DNA of 11,445 bases from assembly GCA_023267515.1 (NCBI GenBank), contig JAHFNF010000021.1, forward strand, positions 1 through 11,445. The letters are read 5' to 3'. Under the pieces are notes generated by a model. The model saw only the letters and a program-made list of their open reading frames with translations. It was not told the origin of the DNA and did not search any database. Origin of the DNA: Candidatus Nomurabacteria bacterium. GTDB lineage: Bacteria; Patescibacteriota; Minisyncoccia; Phycocordibacterales; UBA9973. The translations under genes and the position numbers were made by a program. Numbering within the stretch: position 1 is the stretch's first letter; every line of letters starts with the position of its first letter. Positions 1 through 7,443 of this stretch are shown here, piece after piece.

Positions 1-1489
1 AGTCTGCGTTGAAAGCCTGACAAACCAAAGGATGCACCTGAATAGCATTTCCTTCAATCAAAATAGGATTGAAAGCTTGGATACCGAGACGGTGCAAAGT
101 CGGAGCGCGGTTTAAGAGCACATACTTTCCTTGAATCACTTCTTCCAACATTGCCCAAACTTCCGGTATTCCTTCTTCAATGAGCTTATTAGCGCCACGG
201 ATATTGAATGCCATCTCCGCCTGTAAAATTTTTGAAATGACAAAAGGCTTGAAAAGTTCAAGGGCCATATGTTTTGGCAATCCGCATTGATTCAATTTTA
301 GTTGCGAGCCAACAACAATGACAGATCGTCCAGAGTAGTCCACACGCTTACCGAGCAGGTTCTGGCGGAAAAGACCTTGTTTTGATTTAAGGTTATCGGA
401 TAGTGATTTGAGCGCGCGTTTCTGGGATTGGCTCATAGCAGCTGAGTTATTTTGCTTAGCAATGGAATTGTCAATCAACGCATCCACTGCTTCTTGGATG
501 ATTCTTTTTTCATTGCGCAAGATAACATCTGGTGCATTTATTTCTTTGAGTTTTTTCAAGCGGTTGTTGCGGTTTATAACCCGGCGATAAAGATCGTTCA
601 AGTCGCTGGTCGCATGACGGCCACCATCAAGCGCTACCATCGGGCGCAAGACTGGCGGAATAACCGGAATAACAGATAGGAACATCCACTCTGGTCGCAC
701 TTCGGCATACATCATAGCGCGGATAAGAGAGAGCCTCTTTTGTAATTTTTCTTTTTCAGCCATACTAGCTTTTTCAAGCATTTTTTCTGTATGAGCTTTT
801 AGCTTTCCCAAATCTAAATTTTTGAAAATAGAGTAGATGGCTTCGGCGCCGATATTGGCTTCAAAGCAAGTGCCATATTTTATGGAATAGTGGTGAAAAG
901 AAATTTCATTTAGCACTTTACCTTCATAAATTTCCCCAATTTCTTTTTTGGTGCTGGAAAGTAAAGTTTTTAATTTTTCTTTTGTGTCATCATCGGCCGC
1001 ATTTTTTAATTTCGCTTTATATTCTCGGTCAAGGTTTTGGACAATTATTTCTTTTTCGTCTTCGTGTACCTTGGTGATAATATAACCGGCAAAATAAACT
1101 ACCTTTTCCAAGTCAGATACTGAGACGTTGAGAAGTATGCTCATACGAGATGGCACGCCACGAAGGAACCAAATGTGCGCCACCGGGGTAGCAAGCTCAA
1201 TGTGCCCCATCCGCTCGCGACGAACGATAGAACGAGTGACCTCCACTCCGCATTTTTCGCAAATAATATCCTTGTAGCGGATACGGCGGTACTTGCCGCA
1301 GTAACATTCGTAATCTTTTTCCGGGCCGAAAATACGTTCATCAAAGAGACCTCCCCGCTCAGAGCGACCCGTACGGTAATTTATGGTCTCCGCCTTCGTG
1401 ACTTCTCCATAAGACCATTCTTTCACTTGCTCCGGCGAAGCAAGCTTTAATGTAATGTGATCAAAATCTGTTGTGTTTAATGTTTTCAT
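1..1489 (-). CDS. rpoC: DNA-directed RNA polymerase subunit beta' (RpoC), N-terminal part, cut by window edge
   Basis: Largest subunit of the RNA polymerase core; with RpoB it forms the active-site cleft. About 496 codons are visible, read from ATG at 1489 ([20 protein letters not shown]). The N-terminal zinc-binding site is present with Cys62, Cys64, Cys77 and Cys80 (CYCGK...CEKCGVEV). Later come the conserved lid/rudder-region sequence [17 protein letters not shown] and the [13 protein letters not shown] motif. The open frame leaves the window right after ...CQAFNAD, so the first catalytic aspartate of NADFDGD (about residue 496) is inside and the other two are just outside. The gene starts 18 bp after the rpoB stop, so the two are surely co-transcribed. 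The 18-bp gap is only A and T with no Shine-Dalgarno sequence; translation may depend on coupling with rpoB or on an AT-rich start region. Identity is certain; only the downstream part is missing because of the window edge. Confidence 0.98.
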   Translation of the reverse strand, partial: MKTLNTTDFDHITLKLASPEQVKEWSYGEVTKAETINYRTGRSERGGLFDERIFGPEKDYECYCGKYRRIRYKDIICEKCGVEVTRSIVRRERMGHIELATPVAHIWFLRGVPSRMSILLNVSVSDLEKVVYFAGYIITKVHEDEKEIIVQNLDREYKAKLKNAADDDTKEKLKTLLSSTKKEIGEIYEGKVLNEISFHHYSIKYGTCFEANIGAEAIYSIFKNLDLGKLKAHTEKMLEKASMAEKEKLQKRLSLIRAMMYAEVRPEWMFLSVIPVIPPVLRPMVALDGGRHATSDLNDLYRRVINRNNRLKKLKEINAPDVILRNEKRIIQEAVDALIDNSIAKQNNSAAMSQSQKRALKSLSDNLKSKQGLFRQNLLGKRVDYSGRSVIVVGSQLKLNQCGLPKHMALELFKPFVISKILQAEMAFNIRGANKLIEEGIPEVWAMLEEVIQGKYVLLNRAPTLHRLGIQAFNPILIEGNAIQVHPLVCQAFNAD

Positions 1490-1507
1490 AATATTTTTTA
1501 TTATTTT

Positions 1508-4500
1508 TTAAATTTCCTCTTCTGCTTTCTCTTTGCTTCCATATTTCTTCAAATTTACATCAAGCGCGAGACCGCGAAGGTAATTGAGCATCACATTAAA
1601 CGATGCGGGAGAATTCGGCTGTTTAATCGTCTCATTTTTTATAATTGAATCAAAAGTAGACGACCGACCAACAATATCGTCAGACTTGATAGTAAGCATT
1701 TCACGAAGCGCATAGGCCGCGCCGTATCCTTCCAGAGCCCAGACTTCCATTTCTCCAAATCTCTGTCCACCGCCTTGAGCTTTTCCGCCAAGTGGTTGCT
1801 GGGTAATAAGAGAGTACGGACCGATAGCTCGCATATGTATCTTGTCTTCCACCATATGATGCAGCTTCAACATATACATATAACCGACTGCAATATCCTG
1901 CTCAAAAGCATCCCCGGTGCGGCCATCATAAAGCTTCATCTTTCCATTTTCATTTAGACCCGCCTTTACCAATTCTTCTTTGATTTCTTCATGCTTTGCT
2001 CCCAAAAAAGGAGGAACAATAGCTTGGTATCCCAAGGTGTGCGCGGCCATACCTAAATGCATTTCAAGAATTTGACCGAGGTTCATACGAGATGGCACGC
2101 CAAGTGGTGTCAAAATTATATCTATCGGTGTACCGTCTTCCATATAGGGCATATCCTCTTCTGGTAGCACCGTGGAAATAACACCTTTATTGCCGTGTCG
2201 TCCGGCCAATTTGTCTCCGACAGAAATATTGCGAATTTGTGCCACTTCAATAACTATTTTTTTAATGATGCCTGATTCAAGTGTGTGTCCCAAGTCACGA
2301 GAAAAAATCTTTACTCCAACTATACGTCCACGTTTTCCGTGCTCCATCCGAAGTGATGTATCTTTCACATCGCGAGCTTTTTCCGCGAATATTGAGCGGA
2401 GTAATCTTTCTTCCGGGGTAAGCTCTGTCTCTCCTTTTGGAGTAATTTTACCGACTAGAATATCATTCTCTCGCACTTCTGCCCCAATTCTGGCAATACC
2501 GTCTTCATCCAAATCTTTTAATTTTAGTTCGCCGATATTCGGAATATCGCGGGTGGTGATCTCAGGCCCAAGCTTGGTATCGCGAACCGTACAAATAAAC
2601 TCTTCAATATAGATACTAGTGAAAACGCTGTCTTTTACTAATTTTTCAGAAATGATAATAGCATCCTCATAGTTTGCTCCGCTCCAAGACATAAAGGCCA
2701 TTAAAATATTTTGGCCTAGGGCGACTTGTCCCCTCACCGTGCTGGAAGTATCTGCTAGCACATCTCCTTTTTTGATTTTGTCACCTACTGAAACAACCGG
2801 ACGCTGATGAAAGACGGAAAAGTTATTGTTTCGCAAAAAATTTATTAACGGGTAATCTTTCTCCCCTTTCGGACCTTTTACAATTATTTTTTTCGCATCC
2901 GAATAAGAGACCACTCCTTCCTCTTTGGCCAATACCAATCTTCCAGAGTCGCGAGAGATCATTTCCTCAATCCCTGTCGCTACGAGTGGAGCCTGAGGTA
3001 ATACGCAAGGCACTGCTTGCTTCTGCATATTACTTCCCATCAAGGCGCGGTTTGCATCATTGTGCTCTAAAAAGGGAATCATTGAGGTAGCAATAGAAAA
3101 AGCTTGGTTAGTAGCCACGTCTATAAAATCAACTTCATCCCGAGCAATCATACCAGGCTGAGTTTTTATCCGAGCTTCCACTTTGTCTGCGGTTATTTTG
3201 CCGTCCTCATCATAAGGGATACCCGCGTGGGCAATGTTATATTTCTCTTCCTCAAGCGCGTTTAGGTATTGGATTTCACCACTGATTTTTCCGTTTTTTA
3301 CTTTTACATAAGGAGTTTCTATAATTCCAAATTCGTTGATTCTAGCATAGGTGGCCAAGTGTAAAATAAGACCAATGTTTGGACCTTCCGGCGTATGAAT
3401 CGGGCAAACTCGGCCATAGTGAGAGGGGTGCACGTCGCGAACTTCAAGTCCGGCGCGCTCGCGGGTGAGACCTCCGGGTCCGAGCGCGGAGAGAGTGCGT
3501 AAATGCTCCATCTCGTATAGCACATTTTCTTGCGCCATAAACTGGGAAAGCTGGTTCGTGGTGAAAAACTCTTTGATGCGAGCCTGTAACGGTCTTTGAT
3601 TGATTATTTGTATCGGCATCGCTGTATCCACATCAATAGTGGACATTCGGTCTTGAATATTTCTCTTTATTTGCATAATACCGGTACGGATTTTCTGTTG
3701 GAGCATTTCACCAACAAAACGCACCCGTCTCTGGCCTAGGTGGTCTATATCATCTGCCTTTGCAGAAGAATCATTATTTAAATCAATTATATTACAGAGC
3801 ACAGTGACTAAATCCTCTTTGGAGATTGTTCGTCTTGCTAACTCTGCGTCGTCCATATTTTTTTCAAATCTTTTATTGAAACGAAAACGACCGACTGGTG
3901 AAAGGTCATAGCGCTCTGCGGTAAAAATTGAGTCTATAAATTCTTTAGCATTTTCCGCCGTAGCCATATCTCCGTCACGAAGACGTTTGTATATTTCCAT
4001 ATATGAATCCGCTAGTGTCTTGGTCGTATCTTTGGCCAAACACATTTTAATAGCCTCTTCATAAGTGGCATTTTTTGAAAAAGCTTTCAGAATTTGCTCG
4101 TCAGTCTGATATCCCATCACTCGGAGCAAGGCCGAGGCCGGGAATTTTCTCTTTTTATCTATCCGCACATAGACTGCGCCATCAGCCTCTGACTCTATTT
4201 CAATCCAGACTCCGCGAGCCGGAATAATCTTCGCACCAAAAAATCTCTTTCCTTTGCTTTCTGACTCTGTAAAGAAAACTCCGAACGAGCGGGCCAATTG
4301 TGGCACGATGACGCGCTCAACGCCATTTATAATAAAGGAACCGTGATCCGTCATTAGCGGAACTTCAGACATAAAAATCTCTTGCTCTTTAACAGTGCCC
4401 AAGATTTTATTTGTGAGCTTTACTCGCGCTTTTAGTAAGCCTTCGTAGGAGAGCTTGTTTATTTTAGCCTCGTTCTCATCGCATTTTGACTCACCAATAG

Positions 4501-4699
4501 AAAATGAGGTGAACTCAAGCTGGAACTTCTTGCCTGAATAGTCGTTGATTGGGGAAAACTCTTTGAAAACTTCGCCGATTCCCTTTTCCACCAACCATTT
4601 GAACGAGGTGAGTTGGGTTTCTATCAGATTAGGAAACTTGATAAGGGGCTTTTTATATCTTGAAAAATATTTCTTCGGAAGCTCTTTTTGAGTACGCAT
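1508..4699 (-). CDS. rpoB: DNA-directed RNA polymerase subunit beta (RpoB)
   Basis: Second-largest RNA polymerase core subunit. From ATG at 4699 (MRTQKELPKKYFSRYKKPLI) it is 1063 aa, compact beside the 1342 aa of E. coli, implying loss of the lineage-specific insertions. An in-frame TTG at 4726 would add nine residues, but the ATG matches where the conserved N-terminus begins, so it is preferred. Visible landmarks: the rifampicin-pocket/fork region with SALGPGGLTRERAG (404-417), RDVHPSHYGRVCPI followed by TPEGPNIGL (436-444), the active-site-lining GDKLAGRHGNKG (828-839), and near the C-terminus GGKAQGGGQRFGEMEVWALE, the clamp region that contacts beta'. The pocket carries natural substitutions at E. 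coli positions 516, 522 and 529 (see findings). It is first in a rpoB-rpoC operon; rplJ and rplL, often upstream of rpoB, are replaced here by a divergent acyltransferase gene. No Shine-Dalgarno sequence precedes the start. Confidence 0.98.
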   Translation of the reverse strand: MRTQKELPKKYFSRYKKPLIKFPNLIETQLTSFKWLVEKGIGEVFKEFSPINDYSGKKFQLEFTSFSIGESKCDENEAKINKLSYEGLLKARVKLTNKILGTVKEQEIFMSEVPLMTDHGSFIINGVERVIVPQLARSFGVFFTESESKGKRFFGAKIIPARGVWIEIESEADGAVYVRIDKKRKFPASALLRVMGYQTDEQILKAFSKNATYEEAIKMCLAKDTTKTLADSYMEIYKRLRDGDMATAENAKEFIDSIFTAERYDLSPVGRFRFNKRFEKNMDDAELARRTISKEDLVTVLCNIIDLNNDSSAKADDIDHLGQRRVRFVGEMLQQKIRTGIMQIKRNIQDRMSTIDVDTAMPIQIINQRPLQARIKEFFTTNQLSQFMAQENVLYEMEHLRTLSALGPGGLTRERAGLEVRDVHPSHYGRVCPIHTPEGPNIGLILHLATYARINEFGIIETPYVKVKNGKISGEIQYLNALEEEKYNIAHAGIPYDEDGKITADKVEARIKTQPGMIARDEVDFIDVATNQAFSIATSMIPFLEHNDANRALMGSNMQKQAVPCVLPQAPLVATGIEEMISRDSGRLVLAKEEGVVSYSDAKKIIVKGPKGEKDYPLINFLRNNNFSVFHQRPVVSVGDKIKKGDVLADTSSTVRGQVALGQNILMAFMSWSGANYEDAIIISEKLVKDSVFTSIYIEEFICTVRDTKLGPEITTRDIPNIGELKLKDLDEDGIARIGAEVRENDILVGKITPKGETELTPEERLLRSIFAEKARDVKDTSLRMEHGKRGRIVGVKIFSRDLGHTLESGIIKKIVIEVAQIRNISVGDKLAGRHGNKGVISTVLPEEDMPYMEDGTPIDIILTPLGVPSRMNLGQILEMHLGMAAHTLGYQAIVPPFLGAKHEEIKEELVKAGLNENGKMKLYDGRTGDAFEQDIAVGYMYMLKLHHMVEDKIHMRAIGPYSLITQQPLGGKAQGGGQRFGEMEVWALEGYGAAYALREMLTIKSDDIVGRSSTFDSIIKNETIKQPNSPASFNVMLNYLRGLALDVNLKKYGSKEKAEEEI

Positions 4700-4839
4700 A
4701 TATAAATAAAAAGGCAAAATAAGCAAAAGAAAACAGCTCTCAAAGGCTTTCTTTTAGTTATTTAGACTTCTACTGATTAAGTTAACCTAATAATAATGCG
4801 AGTGGATTGCATCAATAACTCAATCTTCCAATCAGAGAC

Positions 4840-4868
4840 ACCTTAGCATAAAGCCCTAAATAATGCAA
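4840..4868 (-). promoter_or_regulatory. Candidate rpoBC promoter
   Basis: On the minus strand TTGCAT (4863-4868) and TAAGGT (4840-4845) are separated by exactly 17 bp, and the -10 is preceded by TGC, an extended -10 signature. Each hexamer matches the sigma-70 consensus at only three positions, so the case rests on spacing and the TG. The predicted start near 4833 would give rpoB a leader of about 134 nt. A rival, TATTAT near 4884-4889, has a -35-like TTGCGA at only 14 bp spacing and is less convincing. Confidence 0.35.
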
Positions 4869-4895
4869 GTGCTGGATGGGGAAATAATACCCTCC

Positions 4896-4921
4896 TTGAC
4901 TTTTCGCAAATATAATATAAA
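4896..4921 (+). promoter_or_regulatory. Candidate plsC promoter region
   Basis: TTGACT (4896-4901) is followed by an AT-rich stretch containing TATAAT (4911-4916) and overlapping TATAAA (4916-4921). The spacers are 9 and 14 bp, both shorter than the usual 16-18, so TTGACT may be incidental and the -10 box alone may matter. A start a few bases after 4921 would leave a leader of roughly 25-30 nt before the ATG at 4954. Position and motif quality support some promoter here, but the exact pairing of boxes is unclear. Confidence 0.3.
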
Positions 4922-4953
4922 GTAAAACAGAACCGTTACTAAAAAACAAAAAT

Positions 4954-5985
4954 ATGAAAACAATCTTGAAACTTGGCAAGCTAAACCTACCCACTATCAT
5001 CCAGGTAGGATGCTATCTAGGGTTCCTGATCATATTGGTTCCCTGGATAATCTCAAAATACTTTTTTAATGGACATTCCTTGCAGACATCTCAATATGTA
5101 TTTTTGGGGATTCTGGCATTCTTGTTTCTGTTGATTGGAATTGTAATCCCCTACGTAAAGAAAATTATGCACTTCTTGGGCATACCTGATCATGCAAATT
5201 TGCTGGATGGACTTCTGACAATTTTGCTTATAATTTTTTCAGGTCCATTTCTCTTAATTCTTTGCGTTCTGACATTACCCGCTTTGCGAATGAAAAGTTT
5301 ATACGCATATAGATACTGGATTTTTCATATTTCTGTATCAATTGCGATTATTCTTCTTCTTGCAAGGACAAGGCAGTATGGAAAGCGTGATCAAAAAGCA
5401 AAAATTATCATTGCCAATCACACAAGTCCGCTTGATTATCTGCTCATTTCCCTCTTTATGGGGACTAGTCCGTGGAATATCGTTGCAGGAATTAATCTAC
5501 GCATAAATAAACCGACTTTTGCTGACAGGATAATTGCAGCAACGATTGGGAAAATGGTGGAAGATTATTCCATCTCAATAGATCGGACAAGTGAGGCCTC
5601 AAAACAAAACACTGCTCGGAGAATAATGGAGGAACTAGAAAACAAGAAGAATATCGCCATATTCCCCGAAGGGACCAGAACTCCAAAAAAGACCATTGAG
5701 CAGAAACATACCCTATTGCAGGAGTTTCAGAATGGTGCTTTTAGGATTGCATGGGGTAAGGGTATTCCCATTCAGCCACTTGTATTTGATTGGCCAGTCA
5801 TTTGGAGGGGAAAAGGAGACGATTGGTGGGGAGTGCATCCTTGCCGGATTGATGCCTATTTCCTGCCAGCAGTAGAACCGACAAACTTCCGAGATATGGA
5901 GGAATTCAAAAAAGCCTGCTGGGATGCTATGGAAGAACAGCTAAAAAAGTCCGAAAAAATTAAGCTATTCTTGAGTAATAAATAG
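4954..5985 (+). CDS. Membrane-bound PlsC/LPLAT-family acyltransferase
   Basis: A 343-aa protein of the glycerolipid acyltransferase family, which transfers an acyl chain to glycerol-3-phosphate, lysophosphatidate or a related acceptor at the membrane. All four family blocks are visible: motif I NHTSPLD (155-161, the catalytic His-x4-Asp), motif II SIDR (208-211), motif III FPEGTR (237-242) and motif IV IPIQPL (271-276). Before the catalytic domain lie about four hydrophobic segments (roughly 18-38, 48-68, 85-110, 120-137), whereas typical bacterial PlsC has one or two. The gene stands alone: divergent from rpoB and convergent with trmD. The start ATG has no Shine-Dalgarno sequence. The precise acceptor cannot be told from sequence. 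Lysophosphatidate acyltransferase is the default guess; lysophospholipid remodelling or lipid-A-like acylation are alternatives. The family is sure, the substrate is not. Confidence 0.9.
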   Translation: MKTILKLGKLNLPTIIQVGCYLGFLIILVPWIISKYFFNGHSLQTSQYVFLGILAFLFLLIGIVIPYVKKIMHFLGIPDHANLLDGLLTILLIIFSGPFLLILCVLTLPALRMKSLYAYRYWIFHISVSIAIILLLARTRQYGKRDQKAKIIIANHTSPLDYLLISLFMGTSPWNIVAGINLRINKPTFADRIIAATIGKMVEDYSISIDRTSEASKQNTARRIMEELENKKNIAIFPEGTRTPKKTIEQKHTLLQEFQNGAFRIAWGKGIPIQPLVFDWPVIWRGKGDDWWGVHPCRIDAYFLPAVEPTNFRDMEEFKKACWDAMEEQLKKSEKIKLFLSNK

Positions 5986-6011
5986 ACCTGTCCACAAAAT
6001 GTGAGATGGGT

Positions 6012-6644
6012 TTATTTTTTTCTTTTTTTCCATTCGTCAATCAGTTTATGGTTCCCGGAAAGGAGAACCTTGGGCACACGATAATTTTTGCCCTTCCACT
6101 TTAAAACTTCCGGGCGGGTGTAAACTTCACTAGACGACACACGCTCCTCTTCAAGGGATTCATATTTTCCTAAAACACCCGGAATTTGGCGGGAGATGGA
6201 ATCAATCAGAACCATTGCTGGCAATTCTCCGCCAGTCAGCACATAATCCCCTATTGAAATGTCCTCTGCTTTGGTGATTTTTTTTACCCGCGCGTCAATA
6301 CCTTCATAACGGCCGGAAATTAAAATTATATCCGTGTATTTTTTCGCTGAGTTTTTTGCATACGCTGTGTCAAATTTTTTTCCGCTTGGCGAAAAATTTA
6401 TTATTTTTACTTTCTTACCAGTTTTTATCTTCGAAAATGCTTTCAGAAAAAGCTCTGGTCTTAACACCATTCCTGGGCCCCCAGCATAAGGCCGGTCATC
6501 GATGCGCCTTTTCGGCTCGCAATAATCCATCGGGTTGTAGAATTTTATCTTTATTTTTTTATCTCTCACCGCCCGCCCGATAATAGACTCTTTCAAATAA
6601 GAATCAAACGCTTCTGGGAAAATTGTAATTATATGGAAATTCAT
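6012..6644 (-). CDS. trmD: tRNA (guanine(37)-N1)-methyltransferase TrmD
   Basis: Methylates N1 of G37 next to the anticodon of tRNAs reading CNN codons, using S-adenosylmethionine, and so prevents +1 frameshifting. From ATG at 6644 it is 210 aa; an in-frame TTG at 6653 would add three residues, but MNFHIITIFPEAF fits the family start. The SPOUT trefoil-knot signatures are present: DDRPYAGGPGM (49-59), GRYEGID (111-117), SIGDYVLTGGELPAM (130-144) and SRQIPGVLG with the conserved Arg152. The C-terminal domain has YTRP (175-178) and VPKVLLSGNH. The segment before YTRP reads RVSSSEV instead of the usual GLLD/E-x-P-H, so the catalytic acidic residue is displaced or replaced (see findings). The C-terminus ends in a Lys/Arg-rich stretch and is short. 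It is normally found with rpsP and rimM; here khpA and rpsP are upstream, but rimM is absent. Confidence 0.96.
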   Translation of the reverse strand: MNFHIITIFPEAFDSYLKESIIGRAVRDKKIKIKFYNPMDYCEPKRRIDDRPYAGGPGMVLRPELFLKAFSKIKTGKKVKIINFSPSGKKFDTAYAKNSAKKYTDIILISGRYEGIDARVKKITKAEDISIGDYVLTGGELPAMVLIDSISRQIPGVLGKYESLEEERVSSSEVYTRPEVLKWKGKNYRVPKVLLSGNHKLIDEWKKRKK

Positions 6645-6651
6645 AATAGCC

Positions 6652-6691
6652 AAAAGAAAAACACTGTATCAATATACAGTGTTTTTCTTTT
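6652..6691. terminator. Perfect 18-bp inverted repeat, probable bidirectional terminator
   Basis: AAAAGAAAAACACTGTAT (6652-6669) is followed by a 4-nt loop, CAAT, and the exact reverse complement (6674-6691). Both transcripts would fold into a hairpin whose 3' arm ends in a T-rich tract (GTTTTTCTTTT), the layout of a Rho-independent terminator working in both directions. On the minus strand it lies between the khpA stop (6707) and the trmD start (6644), so it could end rpsP-khpA transcripts. On the plus strand it could stop read-through from plsC running antisense through trmD, as no hairpin is seen in the 26-bp plsC/trmD convergent gap. It leaves only 7 bp before the trmD ATG. An operator role is an alternative. 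Confidence 0.75.
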
Positions 6692-6699
6692 TAGTACAA
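6671..6699 (-). promoter_or_regulatory. Candidate trmD promoter overlapping the hairpin
   Basis: On the minus strand TTGTAC (6694-6699) and TATATT (6671-6676, five of six consensus bases) have a 17-bp spacer. The -10 box covers the loop and inner stem of the inverted repeat. Transcription would start near 6664, giving trmD a leader of about 20 nt with no Shine-Dalgarno sequence. As the hairpin ends 7 bp before the trmD ATG, there is no room for a promoter downstream of it, which makes this location attractive for independent trmD expression. The -35 matches only three bases. Confidence 0.45.
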
Positions 6700-6706
6700 A
6701 TTCAAA

Positions 6707-7033
6707 TTATATCCCCTTCAAATCTTCCATTGCCTGATCTACGGTCTTCATAGAGGACCCTTGGCTAGGGGCTGGGCGGGTAGAACCTTCTGGTTCGTTG
6801 ATTTTTAGGTTTACTCTCGCATTATTCTTCATACCGATGACTCGGAGAAGAGTGCGGAGGGCTTTGGCAGTATTACCCTGGCGGCCGATGAGCTTGCCCA
6901 TATCGCTCGGATTTACTGTGAGGCTGATAAGCACGCCCATTTCATCTACAGTCCTATCAATCACAACATCATTTGGATTGTCTACGAGAGCTTTAACGAC
7001 ATATTCTAAAAAAACTTTATCTGCGTCTTGCAT
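6707..7033 (-). CDS. khpA: KH-domain RNA-binding protein KhpA (YlqC family)
   Basis: A 108-aa single KH-domain protein beginning MQDADKVFLEYVVKALVDNP at ATG 7033; a TTG at 7045 would add four residues but is less fitting. The KH signature GKLIGRQG (46-53, GxxG = GRQG) and the following helix TAKALRTLL are clear. Family members are usually about 75-85 aa; this one has an extra C-terminal tail of about 28 residues (PEGSTRPAPSQGSSMKTVDQ then AMEDLKGI) that looks flexible and then helical. KhpA binds structured and small RNAs, in Gram-positives often with KhpB/Jag, and affects cell division and translation; that role is known for relatives and only inferred here. The position right after rpsP and before trmD is the standard neighbourhood of this family. 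No Shine-Dalgarno sequence precedes the start. Confidence 0.93.
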   Translation of the reverse strand: MQDADKVFLEYVVKALVDNPNDVVIDRTVDEMGVLISLTVNPSDMGKLIGRQGNTAKALRTLLRVIGMKNNARVNLKINEPEGSTRPAPSQGSSMKTVDQAMEDLKGI

Positions 7034-7099
7034 AATTTCTATCAAATATTCTTGTAATGACCAACGCCCTACGGCGAGGTGAGTGCAGCGTTTCCGACT

Positions 7100-7127
7100 A
7101 GAATAACTGCTCTGTATATTGTATCAA
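7100..7127 (-). promoter_or_regulatory. Candidate khpA promoter
   Basis: In the 95-bp gap between rpsP and khpA, the minus strand has TTGATA (7122-7127, five of six) and TATTCT (7100-7105, four of six) with a 16-bp spacer, immediately after the rpsP stop. A start near 7093 would give a leader of about 60 nt. A small CGCC-CTAC-GGCG hairpin lies in this leader, near 7065-7076. khpA may equally be read through from rpsP, so this is tentative. Confidence 0.35.
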
Positions 7128-7128
7128 A

Positions 7129-7437
7129 CTACTTCTTAGCTTTCAACTCCTTTCTTTTTAGAGTAGGCTTTTTCTTCGGCAAGACATTTATTTTCTTGCC
7201 TTCTATTGCCTTTTGGTGCACTAGAAAATTGTGGATGGTGTCAGACATTTTTGCGCCTTTGGAAACCCAGTGTTTGATGCGATCATTATCAAATTTTGCC
7301 TCACCTGCTTTTGGGTTATAAGTTCCTAAAATTTCCAAAAACCTGCCGCTCTTGGTACTGTTCTTTGAATCAGTCAAAACGGCCCGAAACGACGGGTCGT
7401 TCTTCCTGCCTATTCTTTGCAGTCTTACTTTTAACAT
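7129..7437 (-). CDS. rpsP: Small ribosomal subunit protein bS16
   Basis: Component of the 30S subunit that binds 16S rRNA in the 5' domain and aids assembly. It is 102 aa. The N-terminal signature MLKVRLQRIGRKNDPSFRAV and the following GRFLEILGTYNPK are diagnostic, and ISH-like RIKHWVSKGAKMSDTIHNFL matches the conserved helix of the family. The E. coli protein has 82 residues; here a Lys-rich tail (about 80-102, ending LKRKELKAKK) extends it, as in many bacteria. It is the first gene of the rpsP-khpA-trmD block; ffh, which often precedes it, is replaced by the hexapeptide-repeat gene. The ATG at 7437 has no room for a ribosome-binding site if transcription starts where the upstream promoter predicts, so a leaderless mRNA is likely. 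Confidence 0.97.
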   Translation of the reverse strand: MLKVRLQRIGRKNDPSFRAVLTDSKNSTKSGRFLEILGTYNPKAGEAKFDNDRIKHWVSKGAKMSDTIHNFLVHQKAIEGKKINVLPKKKPTLKRKELKAKK

Positions 7438-7443
7438 AAGGGC

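Larger units (their letters stand above)
4700..4953. other. Divergent intergenic region rpoB / plsC
   Basis: This 254-bp gap separates the two divergent genes and is the largest non-coding stretch in the window. It holds candidate promoters for each side (listed separately). The rpoB-proximal part, if transcribed from the candidate start near 4833, gives a leader of about 134 nt. In that leader AAAAGAAA (4725-4732) and TTTCTTTT (4748-4755) could pair across a 15-nt loop, but the stem is all A/T except for one G-C pair and is weak. No riboswitch, leader peptide or L10/L12 autoregulatory structure is recognised. On the minus strand AAGGAGGG (4890-4897) looks like a Shine-Dalgarno sequence, but no start codon follows at a suitable distance. 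Confidence 0.6.

Noticed and set aside
1141..1450. Open frames on either strand overlapping the start of rpoC (67 and 91 codons)
   Set aside because: They are antisense or out-of-frame shadows of rpoC; their sequences show no recognised motif and the rpoC zinc-finger region is unambiguous.
2172..2612. 146-codon plus-strand open frame
   Set aside because: It lies wholly antisense to the conserved C-terminal half of rpoB and is low-complexity Ser/Ile-rich, typical of a reverse-frame shadow.
4700..4726. TTG start extending RpoB by nine residues
   Set aside because: The extra residues (LILPFYLY) are not part of the family N-terminus and there is a good ATG at 4699.
4885..4899. AAGGAGGG Shine-Dalgarno-like sequence on the minus strand
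   Set aside because: No ATG, GTG or TTG follows within 5-12 bases; no gene begins there.
4812..5000. Small hydrophobic minus-strand frame in the rpoB/plsC gap
   Set aside because: It overlaps the plsC start, has no own promoter in order, and its hydrophobicity comes from AT-rich non-coding sequence.
5986..6030. Terminator between plsC and trmD (long T-run)
   Set aside because: The T-run encodes the Lys-rich end of trmD on the other strand and no hairpin precedes it on plus; the better terminator is the inverted repeat at 6652-6691.
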